NCBI GenBank assembly: GCA_012295275.1
Contig: CM022667.1
Coordinates: 300,001-320,000 of the forward strand
From: Chrysomallon squamiferum
Taxonomy: Eukaryota > Mollusca > Gastropoda > Neomphalida > Peltospiridae
Reading direction: 5' to 3'
Length of the DNA stretch: 20,000 nucleotides
Part shown: one piece after another, positions 10,188-20,000 of the stretch
How the letters are laid out: each line of letters starts with the position of its first letter
How positions within the stretch are numbered: the first letter of the stretch is position 1
Notes under the pieces: generated by a model
What the model saw: only the letters and a program-made list of their open reading frames with translations
Told to the model about the DNA's origin: nothing
Database searches by the model: none
Program-made: the position numbers and the translations under genes

Positions 10188-13100
10188 TTATTTATTTATT
10201 TATTTATTGATATATTTTTTTTACAGCCATGTGGTTTTATGGAGAATTCAGTGCCATATTCAAGCATAGAGGATGTACATATCATTTCAAGATGGGATGC
10301 TGGACAGAAATTCTGTATACGGATTACCATACAAGATGGATCCCTTTTGTTACAGGTAATTCAACCCATTATATTTCTTATATTTTATTTCATTACCACT
10401 GGCTCACTTTTCTTCAAGTAAAGAACAAAAACTACCAAAAACAGAAAGAGAATTCTGTAAGATAAATTAGAAAATACAAAGTCCTAATAAATAATGTATT
10501 AAAATAAAAATGAATAATAATTTTTAATATAAGCTTTGTAATTATTTATATTGATTTTTACTGATTAGATGTCAGTTTAGTTTGTAAGCGTGGATGGTGG
10601 TGAAAATTAATTATTTAATATTGTTACGTGTTGTGGTTTGTGTTTCTGAAATAAGCATATTAACAGGGCATTCACCAGAAGCAAGAAAAAAACAAAACAA
10701 AAAACAAAACAAAACAAAACAAAAAATGTAAAAAGAAAAAAGAGGAGAAAAAACAACAACAAAAAATAATAATAAAAATAAATGAAAGTAAATTACTAAA
10801 ATTCTAAATAAAATATAAAGACAAAGTAAATTACTAAAATTCTAAATAAAATATAAAGACAAAGTAAATTACTAAAATTCTAAATAAAATATAAAAACAA
10901 AGTAAAAAGAATTCTTAATATATTATAAAAATTATTTTTATAAACAGTTTGAGAGCTTTATATGTTATGAACATTTGAAAATACATTATTTTTGTTACAC
11001 ACTAACTTGTCAAGGTACTGAACATGGTCATTTCTATTGTACAGAAATCTTAATTGAAACAAAAAACCTATTTTTTTGAAGTAAATTTCTTTAAAAATAA
11101 ACATAATCTTTAAAAAAAAAAAAATTTTAATGTCTTTTTGAAATTGAAATAATTTTTTTTTTATTAAAAATCAACATTGTCAAACATTTCAGTCCAGAAG
11201 CAAAAACAGTTTTGAAGCTGGTTTCTTTAAAAAAAACCCAACAAAAACATTAGTAAATAAATCAATTATTTATTGCATAAACTCCATCAACCTAATAGGT
11301 TCTGTCTGGTTTAAACTGGGTCACCAGTGCCATACAAATCTTTTATCATCTACGTACAAATCTTTTATCATCTGTGTCTGCCAGACATCTGACTTACTGT
11401 ATTAATTTCACTCTGCTGGTCATGTGATAAGAGTATATTTTTAGATGTCAGAGTAGAAAAAGTTTTAAAAATAAACACTGAAAGATGTTTTTGTTTTTAG
11501 ATTATCAGTTTCGTATCAGAGTTGTTTGAACACATTAACTGCCAAATAGGTTAAACAGGTATTTCCAAATAAACCTGGATTTTTATTTTATTTATTTATT
11601 TATTTATTTATTTATTATCATCATCATCATCATCATCATCATTATCATTATCATTATTATTATTATCATCATTATCGTTATCATTATTATCATTATTATT
11701 ATTACTGTTGTTGTTGTTGTTTTGCCACAAAATTACATTAAAACATCATTAAAGTTAAATTACCATCACAATCAGTACTGATCTTAAGAATATTGTTAAA
11801 TTAAGAATCCTGAGATATTCAGATAGCATTTTATTCTTTATTTTGTCATGTCTACATACATACTATATTTTGTGTTGGTGAAAAGTACACACATTTTTGA
11901 AATCAGGATTTTCTATAGCAGGTGGGCATACTAAGTACATGTGTTTTTGAGTGTTTGTGTTTTGAGTATTTGTGTCTTGAGTATTTGTGTCTGTATATAA
12001 ACATCAGGGTAGTCACGATTTTTTCACATTAAAACAGGTTCTAAATAATTAACTATTGAATTATGGTCGTGGAGGTAATCAAAGAGGTTCTTTTTGAAAA
12101 GTAATTGTAATTTAGAACTCCTTGTCATCAGTGTTTTCTTTGGTATCAGCATTCATCACTGGGTAGTCACGTTTTCTTTTATTTAAGAACATTTTCTTTG
12201 TTTAGAAAAGAAAGCTGGCTGCCATGCCTCATTTAATTTGTGAAGTGAAGTCACGATCCAATCATCGAAGCGACCTTTTCCTCTTCAATGATTCTTTTAT
12301 GATAAAAAAAAATCACGAAAAAAGTGTTTTTTAATTTTTTTTTTAGTATATATACATGTAGTTTGATTTTTTGTGTCATTTAATGTTTGTTTTTTTCACC
12401 TCAGCAAAATGTATTTTCTTGTATTTAAGAATTAGTTTGTGTGTTTTAGGTGCATAAAGCTTAATGAAATTCTTAAAGAATAATTTAAATAAAGTAATGT
12501 TGTTGCCATTCGTATTTTTTTTTTTTTTTTTTTAGCTGGTTAAATAATTAATTACTTATGGATCATTTATGTGTATGATTGCTTATTAAGAAAATTATCA
12601 ATATAGATAATAATGATACTATCGATAATCTAATTTTGTTATATTGACCTCAGGAGAACTTAACAGCAGTTTGTTCATTTGACAGGTAAAACATTGTAAA
12701 TATTCCCTCTAATTTATAAAATACTCAAATTTAAATGGTTAAAAACTAATTCAATAGGAATATATTCTGGGTTTTATATTCACAGTTGATTATTGTTTTT
12801 TTAACTTGGTTTACACAAACTCAAAACAAATGTAACTAATTTTTTGTTCGTTTGATTAATGGTGTTGTAAATAGTACTAACCACTATGGACACATTGCCA
12901 AACATTCACATTTGGTATGATTATAAATTTTATATAACACAATTACTTCATTACTGTTTTCACCCCAGCACCTTTTAATTTGATTTTAAAATACAGTTCC
13001 AAACTTTCCCTGTTTCATCCTCCACCATACTCCCAAAGCAGAACGGTTTGAACAAATTAAAACATGCAGTGCACATTTTAATAATAATGGCTGCATTCAG

Positions 13101-13229
13101 CACTTACTATAGAATGTTCTGGATGGTGTCCAAAAGAATTCTTTTTTTATGTTTTAAATTTAAATTTTTTTTAATTTTTTTTATTAGATGTATCAAATAA
13201 TTATATTTGATATGATTAATGTGTTTATT

Positions 13230-13260
<31 letters not shown>

Positions 13261-14858
13261 GAAAACAGATAGACTATTTATTGTAAAGAAAATATAATCA
13301 GTACTGAATTTTATTTGATGTTTAAAGCATCAGAATTTTGTATATATTATGTATAAAATATACAGTAAAAGAAATAATTTGCCAAATAAGCATTATTATC
13401 ATCATCATCATCATTATTATATTTTTTGAAAAATCAAGGAAGGCATTAATTTAGTTTTGTCATTTTAAAGATTATTTCATTCAAAAGTTTATATGACATT
13501 TATAAACACACAGAAATTAAACATTTATGGTGTTTTTCTACATCTTTTTTATTCATTTTTATATTTTTTAATTTTAGTTTAATTTAAATAGTTTATTTTC
13601 TTTCTTATTTACTTTTTAAGCATTTTCCAATTAATATAAATTTATATGAAATAACACAATGAAATTTCCCTGTTGTAGATTTATGATAAGTTTTTGGTAG
13701 AACAAATTTCTTGAATAGTTTTTTTTTTAATTTACTTTTGTTTAAGATAGCTTTTCTCTCTGAAATTGTTTTGTAAGAGTGTTAGTGACAAATGCCTGAT
13801 AACACCTTAACATGTCAAATATTTGTCAGGGACAGAGATCTGATACTGCTTGAAATATGTGCAGGGCTATTTGCCAGAAGAACATATTTATTACACAGTA
13901 AAGTACATCTGATACCGTATTTACATTTTGAAGCAGTTAAATTTAGTTACGTAAGGTTATTTTAGATAACGAAATAACATTAGAAGTTAAAAATCATCTT
14001 GTTAAAAAATTTAAGCTATTTATTTATTTATTTATTTATTTATTTTCTTAAAATTCTAAACCAGTGATTGCCAACGTGGGGCAATTTGAAAGTGATATAT
14101 TACTGTTACCTTTCTCATCCTCATATTTGGTAGAATGTGGTTTTAGTTCTGTCACTGATTCATCACTGAAAAAAAAAAAAAAAAAACAATCGCCTGGATA
14201 TCACAAAACGAGGAGATTTAAAGTTAAAACTGACTGAATTAATGCCTCGAGTAAAAACACTTTGTAGCATACATTAAGCTCAAAAATCTCACTAAATAAC
14301 TAACTTCAACTGTTTTATTTTGAGCTCAGTGAGTTAAGTTGAACTTGAGCTGGAAGAAAAAATCGCGTGCCTGATTTTTAGCTTTGTTTAATTAAAGGAT
14401 TTCTGCTTTATATTATAGTAATTACATTTTTACCAAACTCAGTTTGTTTTTATGTCAAAGGGGGGACATAAACATTTTTTAGATGTTGAGGTTGGGCATT
14501 GAGCAAAAAAGGTCTTGAACCACTGATCTAAACCATTCTTAAATATTCCTTACCTGTAATTAAATCAATTATTAAGAAAACAATTTTGTTTGTTCGTAAA
14601 AGGACCAGTATGAAAAGTATTTATTTTAATAACACCTAAAAGTGTTTTAATATTGTTTTGAACTACGATGATATGAAACCTGTTTGTGCTACTCTCTTGG
14701 TTGCTTTTGTCAACGAGTTACAGTGTTAAATACTGTCAGGAAATCAAATACCACAGTGTCTGACAAACCTATTATAAAGTTATATACATATCAAATTTTT
14801 AATTTATTAATTAATCTACACATAGTTTTCAACTGAAAAATACATCCAGTCTAATGGC

Positions 14859-14898
<40 letters not shown>

Positions 14899-16431
14899 AT
14901 TATTATTATTATTATTATTTTAATTAATAATTAATGTACCTTTTAACTGAAACATTTTTTCCAAGCAAATGAGAGATTGGAATATAATAATAATTTTTAT
15001 TTTAAATGTTTTTTTTATTTTAAATTATTTTGTTTTTAGAATTGTTTTGAATGTTTCAGCAAATGTTGTACTTTTTATTTTCTAGGCAAATAATGGATAC
15101 TTAAGAGATCAATGGTTATTTGCTATTCAGTGGAAGGTAAGTCATCTTCCTTTTTTTCAAACCTTCAGTTTGTTTTTATAAACAGAAATTTGTTTGGGAC
15201 AGTCACGCAAAACTGACATCAAAACTTTTAATTACACTGACTTTACACATTACAGATAACTATTACACAGAGACCTTTGTTGATTGTTGAATCTTTAGTG
15301 TGATAGTCGATTCTTTATTTTGACTTTGTGTGTTTTATTATGCACGATTCAAAAAGACCATCAAGAAAATGAAACCTTAAATCCATACAGTGTTGTCAGA
15401 TCACTTCAAAGATGTAGAGAAACCAATCTATAACCATACTTTACTAAATACTTTTATCCCATTCTACCTCTTAGTCGTGTGTGTTGCTCTAACACTGGGA
15501 TTCATGCACCAGCCTCTTGTACAGAGCCTGCCGAGTCCCTTTGTGCTCCTCAGCAACATCTCTCTCTGATTTTTCAAATCCATTTTGCAGGGATGGGGAT
15601 CAATATGCTAGGAATACTGTTAACTCATGTGCTGTACACAAAATCAATATTGTTAAAAGAAATATTCTCCCATATTAATTATTTTACTGGATTTTTCTTT
15701 ATTTTTCTTTTTTTAAAACTTTTTTTTTTTTTTTTTTTTTTGAGGGGGGAAGGGCATTCTTCACTGTGAAATGTATTGATTTTTTTTTTTTTCAGTTTCC
15801 TGCACTTAAATTGCTGCATGATTTTTCTCTTGGATTCATTGCCGAATTAATTCCTTTTTTAAATTTTTTTCTCTTGCTCTCTCTTTTTTTTAATTTAAAA
15901 TACAAAATTGGATGAGAGAAAAAGAAGAAAATGGGATCTAGTTGTAACTGCAATTAATATCTTAGAAATTCAGCACCTCTATTTTATCATTAAAAAAAAT
16001 AATAATAAAATAAAATAAATAAAAATAAAATTAAAATGTACAAGGATATATTTTTTAAAGACAATGAAAAGAACAGAAAGTAAATGATGTGAATTTGCCT
16101 GATTTACACTGATTACTGATATTTATTATTTAATTTATTTATCTTATTTTTTTATATATATATATATTTCTGTTTATGATATGATATCATGAATCCTCAA
16201 CAATTAGTTATTTTTATTTATTATATATAATAATTAGCAGACAATGGTTGTCTGAAACAAGACTATGACTTAGCATGTTCCCAGATTTATGCATGACATT
16301 TTAGTCAAATGAGTGATTTTATTAGTACTTACAATAACATATCTTTTTTCTTCTTTCAGAAACATATGTACAAATATGAAAAACTTTTAAAAAGTGCACG
16401 AAGACCAGAAGTTTTAGTTAAAGAAATCAAG
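4378..16431 (+). CDS. CMIP: CMIP, C-Maf-inducing protein (first four coding exons, PH domain; 3' part outside window)
   Basis: CMIP is a cytoplasmic adaptor with an N-terminal PH domain and C-terminal leucine-rich repeats. In mammals it is linked to T-cell signalling and NF-kB/Fyn interactions (family knowledge). Exons 4378-4690, 10227-10355, 15086-15136 and 16360-16431 encode the PH domain. The clearest matches to human CMIP are GDIQVC, SK(I)..SK(Y)LRRWE.HH, MENSV.YS.IEDV, LLLQA and YLRDQW..(.)QWK, then YKYEKLL and EVLVKEIK. The tryptophan of YLRDQW is the invariant Trp of the last PH helix. Every junction is GT-AG and in phase 0 (ACG|CCA, CAG|GCA, AAG|AAA). The leucine-rich part, several hundred residues in human, is beyond 20000. 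The first exon has a frame conflict, described under that exon. Confidence 0.95.
7645..7785. repeat. T22 and A30 homopolymers in inverted arrangement
   Basis: T22 (7645-7666) and A30 (7756-7785) are separated by 89 bp in CMIP intron 1. A transcript could pair U22 with A tracts into a long hairpin. Confidence 0.9.
9661..9745. repeat. Polypyrimidine tract with CTT units
   Basis: Almost pure T/C on the plus strand, with about six TTC/CTT units near 9679-9701, a short TTATTATTA interruption and a T-run ending at 9745. It lies in CMIP intron 1, about 480 bp before exon 2. Confidence 0.9.
10139..10208. repeat. Compound microsatellite (TGTC)n-(TTTA)n next to the CMIP exon 2 acceptor
   Basis: About twelve TGTC/CTGT units (10139-10187) are followed by about five TTTA units. 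The array ends roughly 18 bp before the exon 2 acceptor AG and so occupies the region where the branch point would be expected. Confidence 0.97.
10227..10355 (+). CDS. CMIP: CMIP coding exon 2
   Basis: Forty-three codons begin PCGFMENSVPYSSIEDV and end DGSLLLQ, in phase 0 at both ends. The acceptor is TTTTTTTACAG and the donor is CAG|GTAATT. It corresponds to human TGYMENSVSYSAIEDV through TVLLQ, the middle beta strands of the PH domain. A longer open frame starting at the ATG at 10229 is in a different frame and is a shadow. Confidence 0.96.
10686..10726. repeat. AAAAC pentanucleotide-type array
   Basis: Degenerate AAAAC/AAAAAC units in CMIP intron 2, set in a longer purine-rich, A-dominated stretch to about 10780. 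Confidence 0.85.
10785..10909. repeat. 38-bp minisatellite, about 3.3 copies
   Basis: The unit starts AAAGTAAATTACTAAAATTC. Copies lie at 10785-10822, 10823-10860 and 10861-10898, followed by a partial AAAGTAAA. Copies 1 and 2 are identical and copy 3 differs by one G-to-A change near its end, so the expansion looks recent. Confidence 0.96.
11333..11373. repeat. 19-bp direct repeat
   Basis: TACAAATCTTTTATCATCT occurs at 11333-11351 and again at 11355-11373, identical, with three bases between them. Confidence 0.97.
11583..11722. repeat. Compound microsatellite TTTA-ATC-ATT-GTT
   Basis: About eight TTTA units (11583-11614) lead into ATC units (11615-11640), an interrupted ATT/ATC mixture to about 11705, and GTT units to 11722. 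The gradation suggests successive point mutation and expansion of one array. Confidence 0.96.
11944..11993. repeat. Short tandem repeat around TTGAGTATTTGTGT
   Basis: Three imperfect copies of a 15-17 bp unit (TTGAGTGTTTGTGT, TTGAGTATTTGTGT, TTGAGTATTTGTGT) in CMIP intron 2. Confidence 0.85.
13232..13260. repeat. T29 homopolymer
   Basis: Twenty-nine T in a row in CMIP intron 2, followed by GAAAACAG. No target-site duplication or adjoining SINE-like body was found, so I do not call it a retroposon tail. Confidence 0.95.
14861..14920. repeat. (ATT)n microsatellite
   Basis: About nineteen ATT units, with one ATA/AAT interruption near 14897, in CMIP intron 2, about 165 bp before exon 3. Confidence 0.96.
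15086..15136 (+). CDS. CMIP: CMIP coding exon 3
   Basis: Seventeen codons read ANNGYLRDQWLFAIQWK, matching human AANSYLRDQWFHSLQWK, the C-terminal helix of the PH domain with its invariant Trp. The acceptor is TATTTTCTAG and the donor is AAG|GTAAGT. Both ends are in phase 0. Confidence 0.96.
15137..16359 (+). other. CMIP intron 3
   Basis: A 1.2-kb intron from GTAAGT to TTCTTTCAG. It contains T22 (15720-15741), other T-rich runs and a TA array at about 16157-16168. A 96-codon open frame at 15479-15769 ends in poly-Phe from the T run and has no family resemblance. Confidence 0.88.
16360..16431 (+). CDS. CMIP: CMIP coding exon 4
   Basis: Twenty-four codons read KHMYKYEKLLKSARRPEVLV and then KEIK, matching human KIYKYKKVL and WEVVLKEIR just after the PH domain. 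The acceptor is TTCTTTCAG and the donor is AAG|GTAGGA. The exon is Lys/Arg-rich and probably forms a helix leading out of the PH fold. Confidence 0.95.
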
Positions 16432-16654
16432 GTAGGATTTTGTTGTTTAATTTATGTAAAAATGTTTGTTAGACTGAATTGACTTGTTCATTGTTATGAT
16501 TGTTTTTTGTTTTTCATTTTATCTGAAAGGTATTTTATAGTAAAATATGCTTCAGCAAAAAAATCATGTATTTTTAAAATGAAAACCTACAAAGAAAAAT
16601 AAAAGAAAAACCCCCCAGAAAACCATTTGTGGTTTCAAGCAAACAAATTAAATT

Positions 16655-16817
16655 GTTACAGACGTACACAGTATTAAGTACTGATTTTTTTTTTACTTTG
16701 ACAAGTACTGAATATACTTTCTTACATTGTCTATGTATGAGATTTTGTAAAAAATGTTTACTTTGACAAGTACTGAATATACTTTCTTACATTACATTGC
16801 CTATGTATGAGATTTAG
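16655..16817. repeat. Repeat cluster: AGTACT-containing element with a tandem partial copy
   Basis: The sequence from GTTACAGACGTACACAG (16655) through ACTTTGACAAGTACT is followed by a second copy of the part from TTTACTTTGACAAG to CTATGTATGAGATTT. These copies span 16692-16746 and 16757-16815. Copy two has an additional CATTA. The first part recurs at 17640-17691. Confidence 0.92.
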
Positions 16818-17602
16818 ATCAGACTTAGAAAAATTATCTTGTTGAGATATATTTTATTTAGCGCAAAAAGTACAATTTAAAAAGTATAACTCAATTTAAA
16901 CCAAATGTCTGTTAAAACCATGAAATAGTTTAACAGGTAAAATACAAAAAACTTGCCCATCAAAAATACATCAGCTTATTACCCTGACAAACCACCTGTA
17001 ACATCATCGGGAATAATTGTTGTTAATTAAATGTGCTGACAGCATAAAAGCTCTATTTCTCCAAAAGCCGATTTTTTAAGTTCTGTTTCACTGATCTTAA
17101 TCAGTTTGTTTAGGCAGGAAATGGTGTTCTTGATCTTAACTAGCAACTTGTTCAACTTTTGTTTACATTAAGCCCCATAATGGTTGGTATTTAAATAGAA
17201 TAAAAGTGTTAGGTGTAAAAATAAGTCGTGCATCTAAAAAGAGATTTTTTAGATGAACAAAATAGAAATGTTGCTATATTTAATAGTAAATTGCAGTAAT
17301 TTCATTATCAGATTGGTATTGTTGATCACAGATTTTTTTTCCCTCCTTTATCCCTTCAAACCTAAGAAGTTTAAGCAAAATAGAAAATTCTTTTGTTTGC
17401 AGGCAGGTAACATTTTAACCATCACATGTTGTTTTTATGTGTGTTCAGTAATACAAGTGTGTTACAGGAATATTTTTAAATTTTATTTTTTGAAATAATT
17501 TTTATAATTTCTTTTTAATTTAATGCAGTTTTTTTAAGTACAATAATTATTATTATTTTTTATAAATGAACTTAGATTACACTGAAAGACAAAGTATACA
17601 AG

Positions 17603-17606
<4 letters not shown>

Positions 17607-17640
<34 letters not shown>

Positions 17641-17712
17641 TTACAGACATACACAGTATTAAGTACTGATTTTTTTACTTTGACAAGTACTATATATATA
17701 TATATATATATC
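17607..17712. repeat. (TA)n microsatellites flanking the repeat copy
   Basis: TA arrays at about 17607-17635 and 17692-17712 bracket the element at 17640-17691. They create a meaningless Tyr-Ile open frame. Confidence 0.93.
17640..17691. repeat. Second copy of the AGTACT-containing element
   Basis: GTTACAGACATACACAG through ACTTTGACAAGTACT repeats 16655-16709 with one substitution and a T-run that is shorter by three bases. It is embedded between two TA microsatellites. Confidence 0.93.
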
Positions 17713-18563
17713 TATATATGTACATTAAGATTACTAAAGACTGATATAGCCTCTAGTACCATTTCAGTTAACATTTAAAGAAAAATAATAATCTTCAGTT
17801 CCATCTGTGCTAATATATTAAATTGCTGGTGACATTTTCCCTTTAACCAGCTCAGAACTGTCATTACACCATCAGGTCAGTTTCGTTCAGCAGAGAAATA
17901 TTACTAGATCCGTGACATAAGCAACGAGATAGAGAAACCAATACATGTATGTGTTCTGATGTGGCCAGTTTCTCACACTTGCACTCTGACAAACCTGTCA
18001 CTGGCAGAAATGTTCTTGATGAGAGGCAGTCATTTTCCAAATGGTTCTCAGCCAGTGCTTTTTGGTGGCTTCTGACAGTCAGGTTCTGCCTCGTGCACTA
18101 GATGCCAGTGTGTATTCATTCCCCTGACAGAATACTTCAAAAGTGTCTCCTGAACCTGTTCGTTATTTCATTAATGTACCAGTACCGACAGACAGCGTTC
18201 CTTCTTTCTTGTCGGATCTGCCGATGAATAAGTCATTTTGTGAAAATAATCATTTATTAGCAATGCTGATGGGAAGTTGTTGGTTTTGTGTTTCTTCATT
18301 TTAATACATTTTAATGACATTTTTCCTTTTTCTCGTGATAGATCTACATGTAACAGAATATTCATGCGAAGTTCTAAGATTTATAATTTGATTGTGTTAT
18401 TGAAAGAGCCCCAAACATTATTCCAGTGTGTTTTCTTAATATGTTTATAATAAGGTCTGTCATTATCATATCTTTTGTTTGATACTACATTATTTTTTAT
18501 TTTATTAGATTGTAAGTAAATCTAAGTGTACATAAACACAATACACACAATGTATAATATATT

Positions 18564-18575
18564 AGAGAGAGAGAG
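18564..18575. repeat. (GA)n microsatellite
   Basis: Six AG/GA units in CMIP intron 4. Confidence 0.9.
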
Positions 18576-18895
18576 ATTCCATTAAATATATATTTTGTCA
18601 GTGTGTGTAATGTTTGTGGTATAATGCAATATAAGAAACAATTAAATATGATTACCTGAATAACCAGATCCATTAATAATTTAACATTTAAATGACATAT
18701 TCTAATTAAATCCAAAATGTAATTGAGCTCGATTAAAGTTAGTGGACTCAGCTAATACTTGCTTTAAGGGTGATCACAATATAATGTGACAGGAATTAAG
18801 CTTTCTGTCATTAATGTTCTGAATCCTGACACAAAAAGCGTCACATGGAGTTTTTCAGCCGACAGTAGAATGAAGTTCCGAATGTTCAGCCTTTG

Positions 18896-19068
18896 TCACA
18901 AGATATTCTTCTTGTTATTTATTGCCCTGCTTAACTCTTTGATCAGCTGACCGTCATTTGAAATCCCTGAAGACTTCAGTTTCTTTGGGTGTGAGGTTTC
19001 TGCATCCTTTTCAACCTTCTGCTTGGGAGAAGCGTAGAATTTAATCTTACTTTCATTAACCTGTTTTG
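18896..19068 (-). CDS. Possible terminal exon of an unrecognised gene, antisense within CMIP intron 4
   Basis: On the minus strand a good acceptor (GGCTTATTTCAG, AG at 19069-19070) is followed by 57 open codons in phase 1, then TGA at 18896-18898. The peptide is Lys/Ser/Glu-rich and contains KQVNESKIKFYASPKQKVEK and PKKLKSSGISND. It looks like a basic, disordered nuclear tail such as the end of a chromatin or cell-cycle protein, but I do not recognise it. Composition is less AT-rich than the flanks. Two overlapping AATAAA signals on this strand at 18496-18506 could end the transcript, though such motifs are frequent in AT-rich DNA. No upstream exon was found between 19070 and 20000. It could be a real nested gene, a decayed copy, or chance. 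Confidence 0.35.
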
Positions 19069-19247
19069 CTGAAATAAGCCAAATCAATATTCAGCATTGT
19101 TTTTCAGAAAGCACTGCACACAAAAGGTATTAAGAAATTAGAAAAATTTACTGCGTTTTTGTTTTCGCTGGCAAACAGAAAGAAACCTGTCAAATCACAG
19201 AAAAAAAGAAAGAAAAACAGCTACATGGATTTCAACAAAGACAAAAA

Positions 19248-19284
19248 AACACACACAGACAGACAGACAGACACACACACACAA
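19248..19284. repeat. CA/GACA compound microsatellite
   Basis: Short CA units, about four GACA units, then more CA units, in CMIP intron 4. Confidence 0.93.
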
Positions 19285-20000
19285 TTTATATACATACTCT
19301 TCTTATAAAGAGATACACTATAATTTCGTAATCAGCATAGCTATATATTTTTGTAGGAAATCGTTTTCTGTGTTTAATTCTACATCCAAAGCTGTGTGTT
19401 TAACTCATTAACTAGCTTCAAACATCCAAACCAAGCAGTAATACTGAACAGTAACAGTCTATACTTATCTGTAGGAAATAATAACTTCCTGCTTTCTCTT
19501 GCTTTTATTTCCTTTCCAATTTGGAAGGTCACAGCATAACATTTAGCTGTTTATTTTTTTTTATTATTTTTTCTCCATTGTTTAAAATGGAAGTTCTGTG
19601 AATACAGGACAAGGCAACTCAGTAAAATTCTGCTTTACTTAGTGCTGAAATAGGTTATAGTCTTCTAAGCATGAAGCTTGGTTTTGATGTAAAAAGAATG
19701 CATTTATATTTTTTCATATGTGCGGACATTCAGTAGCAACAAAAACAATGTTATTTTAAAAAAACAAATAAATAAATCAATCAATAAATCAATAAATTTA
19801 AAAAAAATTTAAGAAAAATTAAAAACACCTCAAAGAATATCAAAAACAAATCTTTTCAATTATCACCATTAACAAGATAATACAAAACCAAAACCAACAG
19901 ACCAACAAAACAGTTAACCACAGTTCACGGCAACAACAATGAAAAAAAAACAACCACTGGGGTCTACTTAACAGTTCAGCAAAACGAGGCAGACATTTGT

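Larger units (their letters stand above)
4691..10226 (+). other. CMIP intron 1
   Basis: A 5.5-kb intron from GTGAGT (4691) to TTTTTTTACAG (10216-10226). It is AT-rich with many homopolymers: T21 at 4769-4789, A19 at 5546-5564, T22 at 7645-7666, A30 at 7756-7785, A18 at 8677-8694 and T17 at 8993-9009. It also has a pyrimidine tract at 9661-9745 and the TGTC array described separately. A second CACGTG E-box (GGTCACGTGATG) lies at about 7433-7444. I see no coding exon in it. Confidence 0.88.
10356..15085 (+). other. CMIP intron 2
   Basis: A 4.7-kb intron from GTAATT to TATTTTCTAG. It holds a 38-bp minisatellite, AAAAC units, compound TTTA/ATC/ATT/GTT repeats, T19 (12515-12533), T29 (13232-13260), A18 (14169-14186), an ATC array (13394-13419), a TTTA array (14018-14044) and a long ATT array (14861-14920). 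I see no coding exon or recognisable transposon in it. Confidence 0.88.
16432..20000 (+). other. CMIP intron 4, partial
   Basis: It runs from GTAGGA to the window end. No segment matching the next conserved CMIP stretch (human TLVDMALTSPLQDD) was found. Contents are the dispersed AGTACT-containing repeat, TA arrays, a less AT-rich zone at about 17830-18240 with no recognised identity, a GA array (18564-18575), a possible antisense terminal exon (18896-19068), CA/GACA repeats (about 19248-19284), and A-rich low complexity near 19740-19860. Confidence 0.8.

Noticed and set aside
15479-15769. 96-codon frame in CMIP intron 3
   Set aside because: It ends in poly-Phe from a T22 run, resembles nothing known, and lies inside an intron with well-defined ends.
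17851-17875. Possible small CMIP exon between CCAG and GTCAG
   Set aside because: The translated residues do not match the conserved CMIP segment after KEIK, and the 25-nt length would break the phase.
1-20000. RNA genes, CRISPR arrays, intact transposons or a novel multi-gene system
   Set aside because: Both strands were read without finding cloverleaf tRNA boxes, spaced identical repeats, transposase or reverse-transcriptase motifs, or clustered unknown genes. The content is explained by two conserved animal genes and their repeat-rich introns.

Overview
The window is nuclear DNA of an animal. It is strongly AT-rich, full of simple repeats and homopolymer runs, and carries split genes with canonical GT-AG introns. 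Two conserved metazoan genes can be reconstructed exon by exon. Both proteins are clearly invertebrate-like next to their human counterparts. The genome style (AT-rich long introns, TGTC/ATT/TA microsatellites) would suit a mollusc or another lophotrochozoan, but the exact lineage is a guess.

Left part (1-2393, minus strand): four coding exons of UBE2C, the ubiquitin-conjugating E2 of the anaphase-promoting complex. They carry the start codon, a 28-nt microexon, the HPN motif, the catalytic cysteine and the RTIL destruction motif. The last exon or exons lie beyond position 1. A compact candidate cell-cycle promoter (two CCAAT boxes, a MYB-type site and a CHR-like TTTAAA) sits at 2470-2528.

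Middle (about 2530-4380): an intergenic divergent region with microsatellites, a G10 run, and then a comparatively CpG-rich promoter and 5' UTR zone for the next gene. This zone contains the 12-bp palindrome GATCACGTGATC.

Right part (4378-20000, plus strand): the first four coding exons of CMIP (C-Maf-inducing protein), which together encode its N-terminal pleckstrin-homology domain. Introns of 5.5, 4.7 and 1.2 kb separate them, and the fourth intron runs off the window. The first exon has a one-base frame conflict between a well-placed ATG with a Ser/Thr/Pro-rich leader and the conserved PH frame. This is the most concrete anomaly here. Intron 4 may also hold a terminal exon of an unrecognised gene on the opposite strand (18896-19068).

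The two genes form a head-to-head pair with about 2 kb between start codons. They act in different processes: UBE2C in mitotic ubiquitination, CMIP as a signalling adaptor. Nothing in the sequence shows that they work together. I found no RNA genes, no CRISPR array, no recognisable transposon and no novel multi-gene system.
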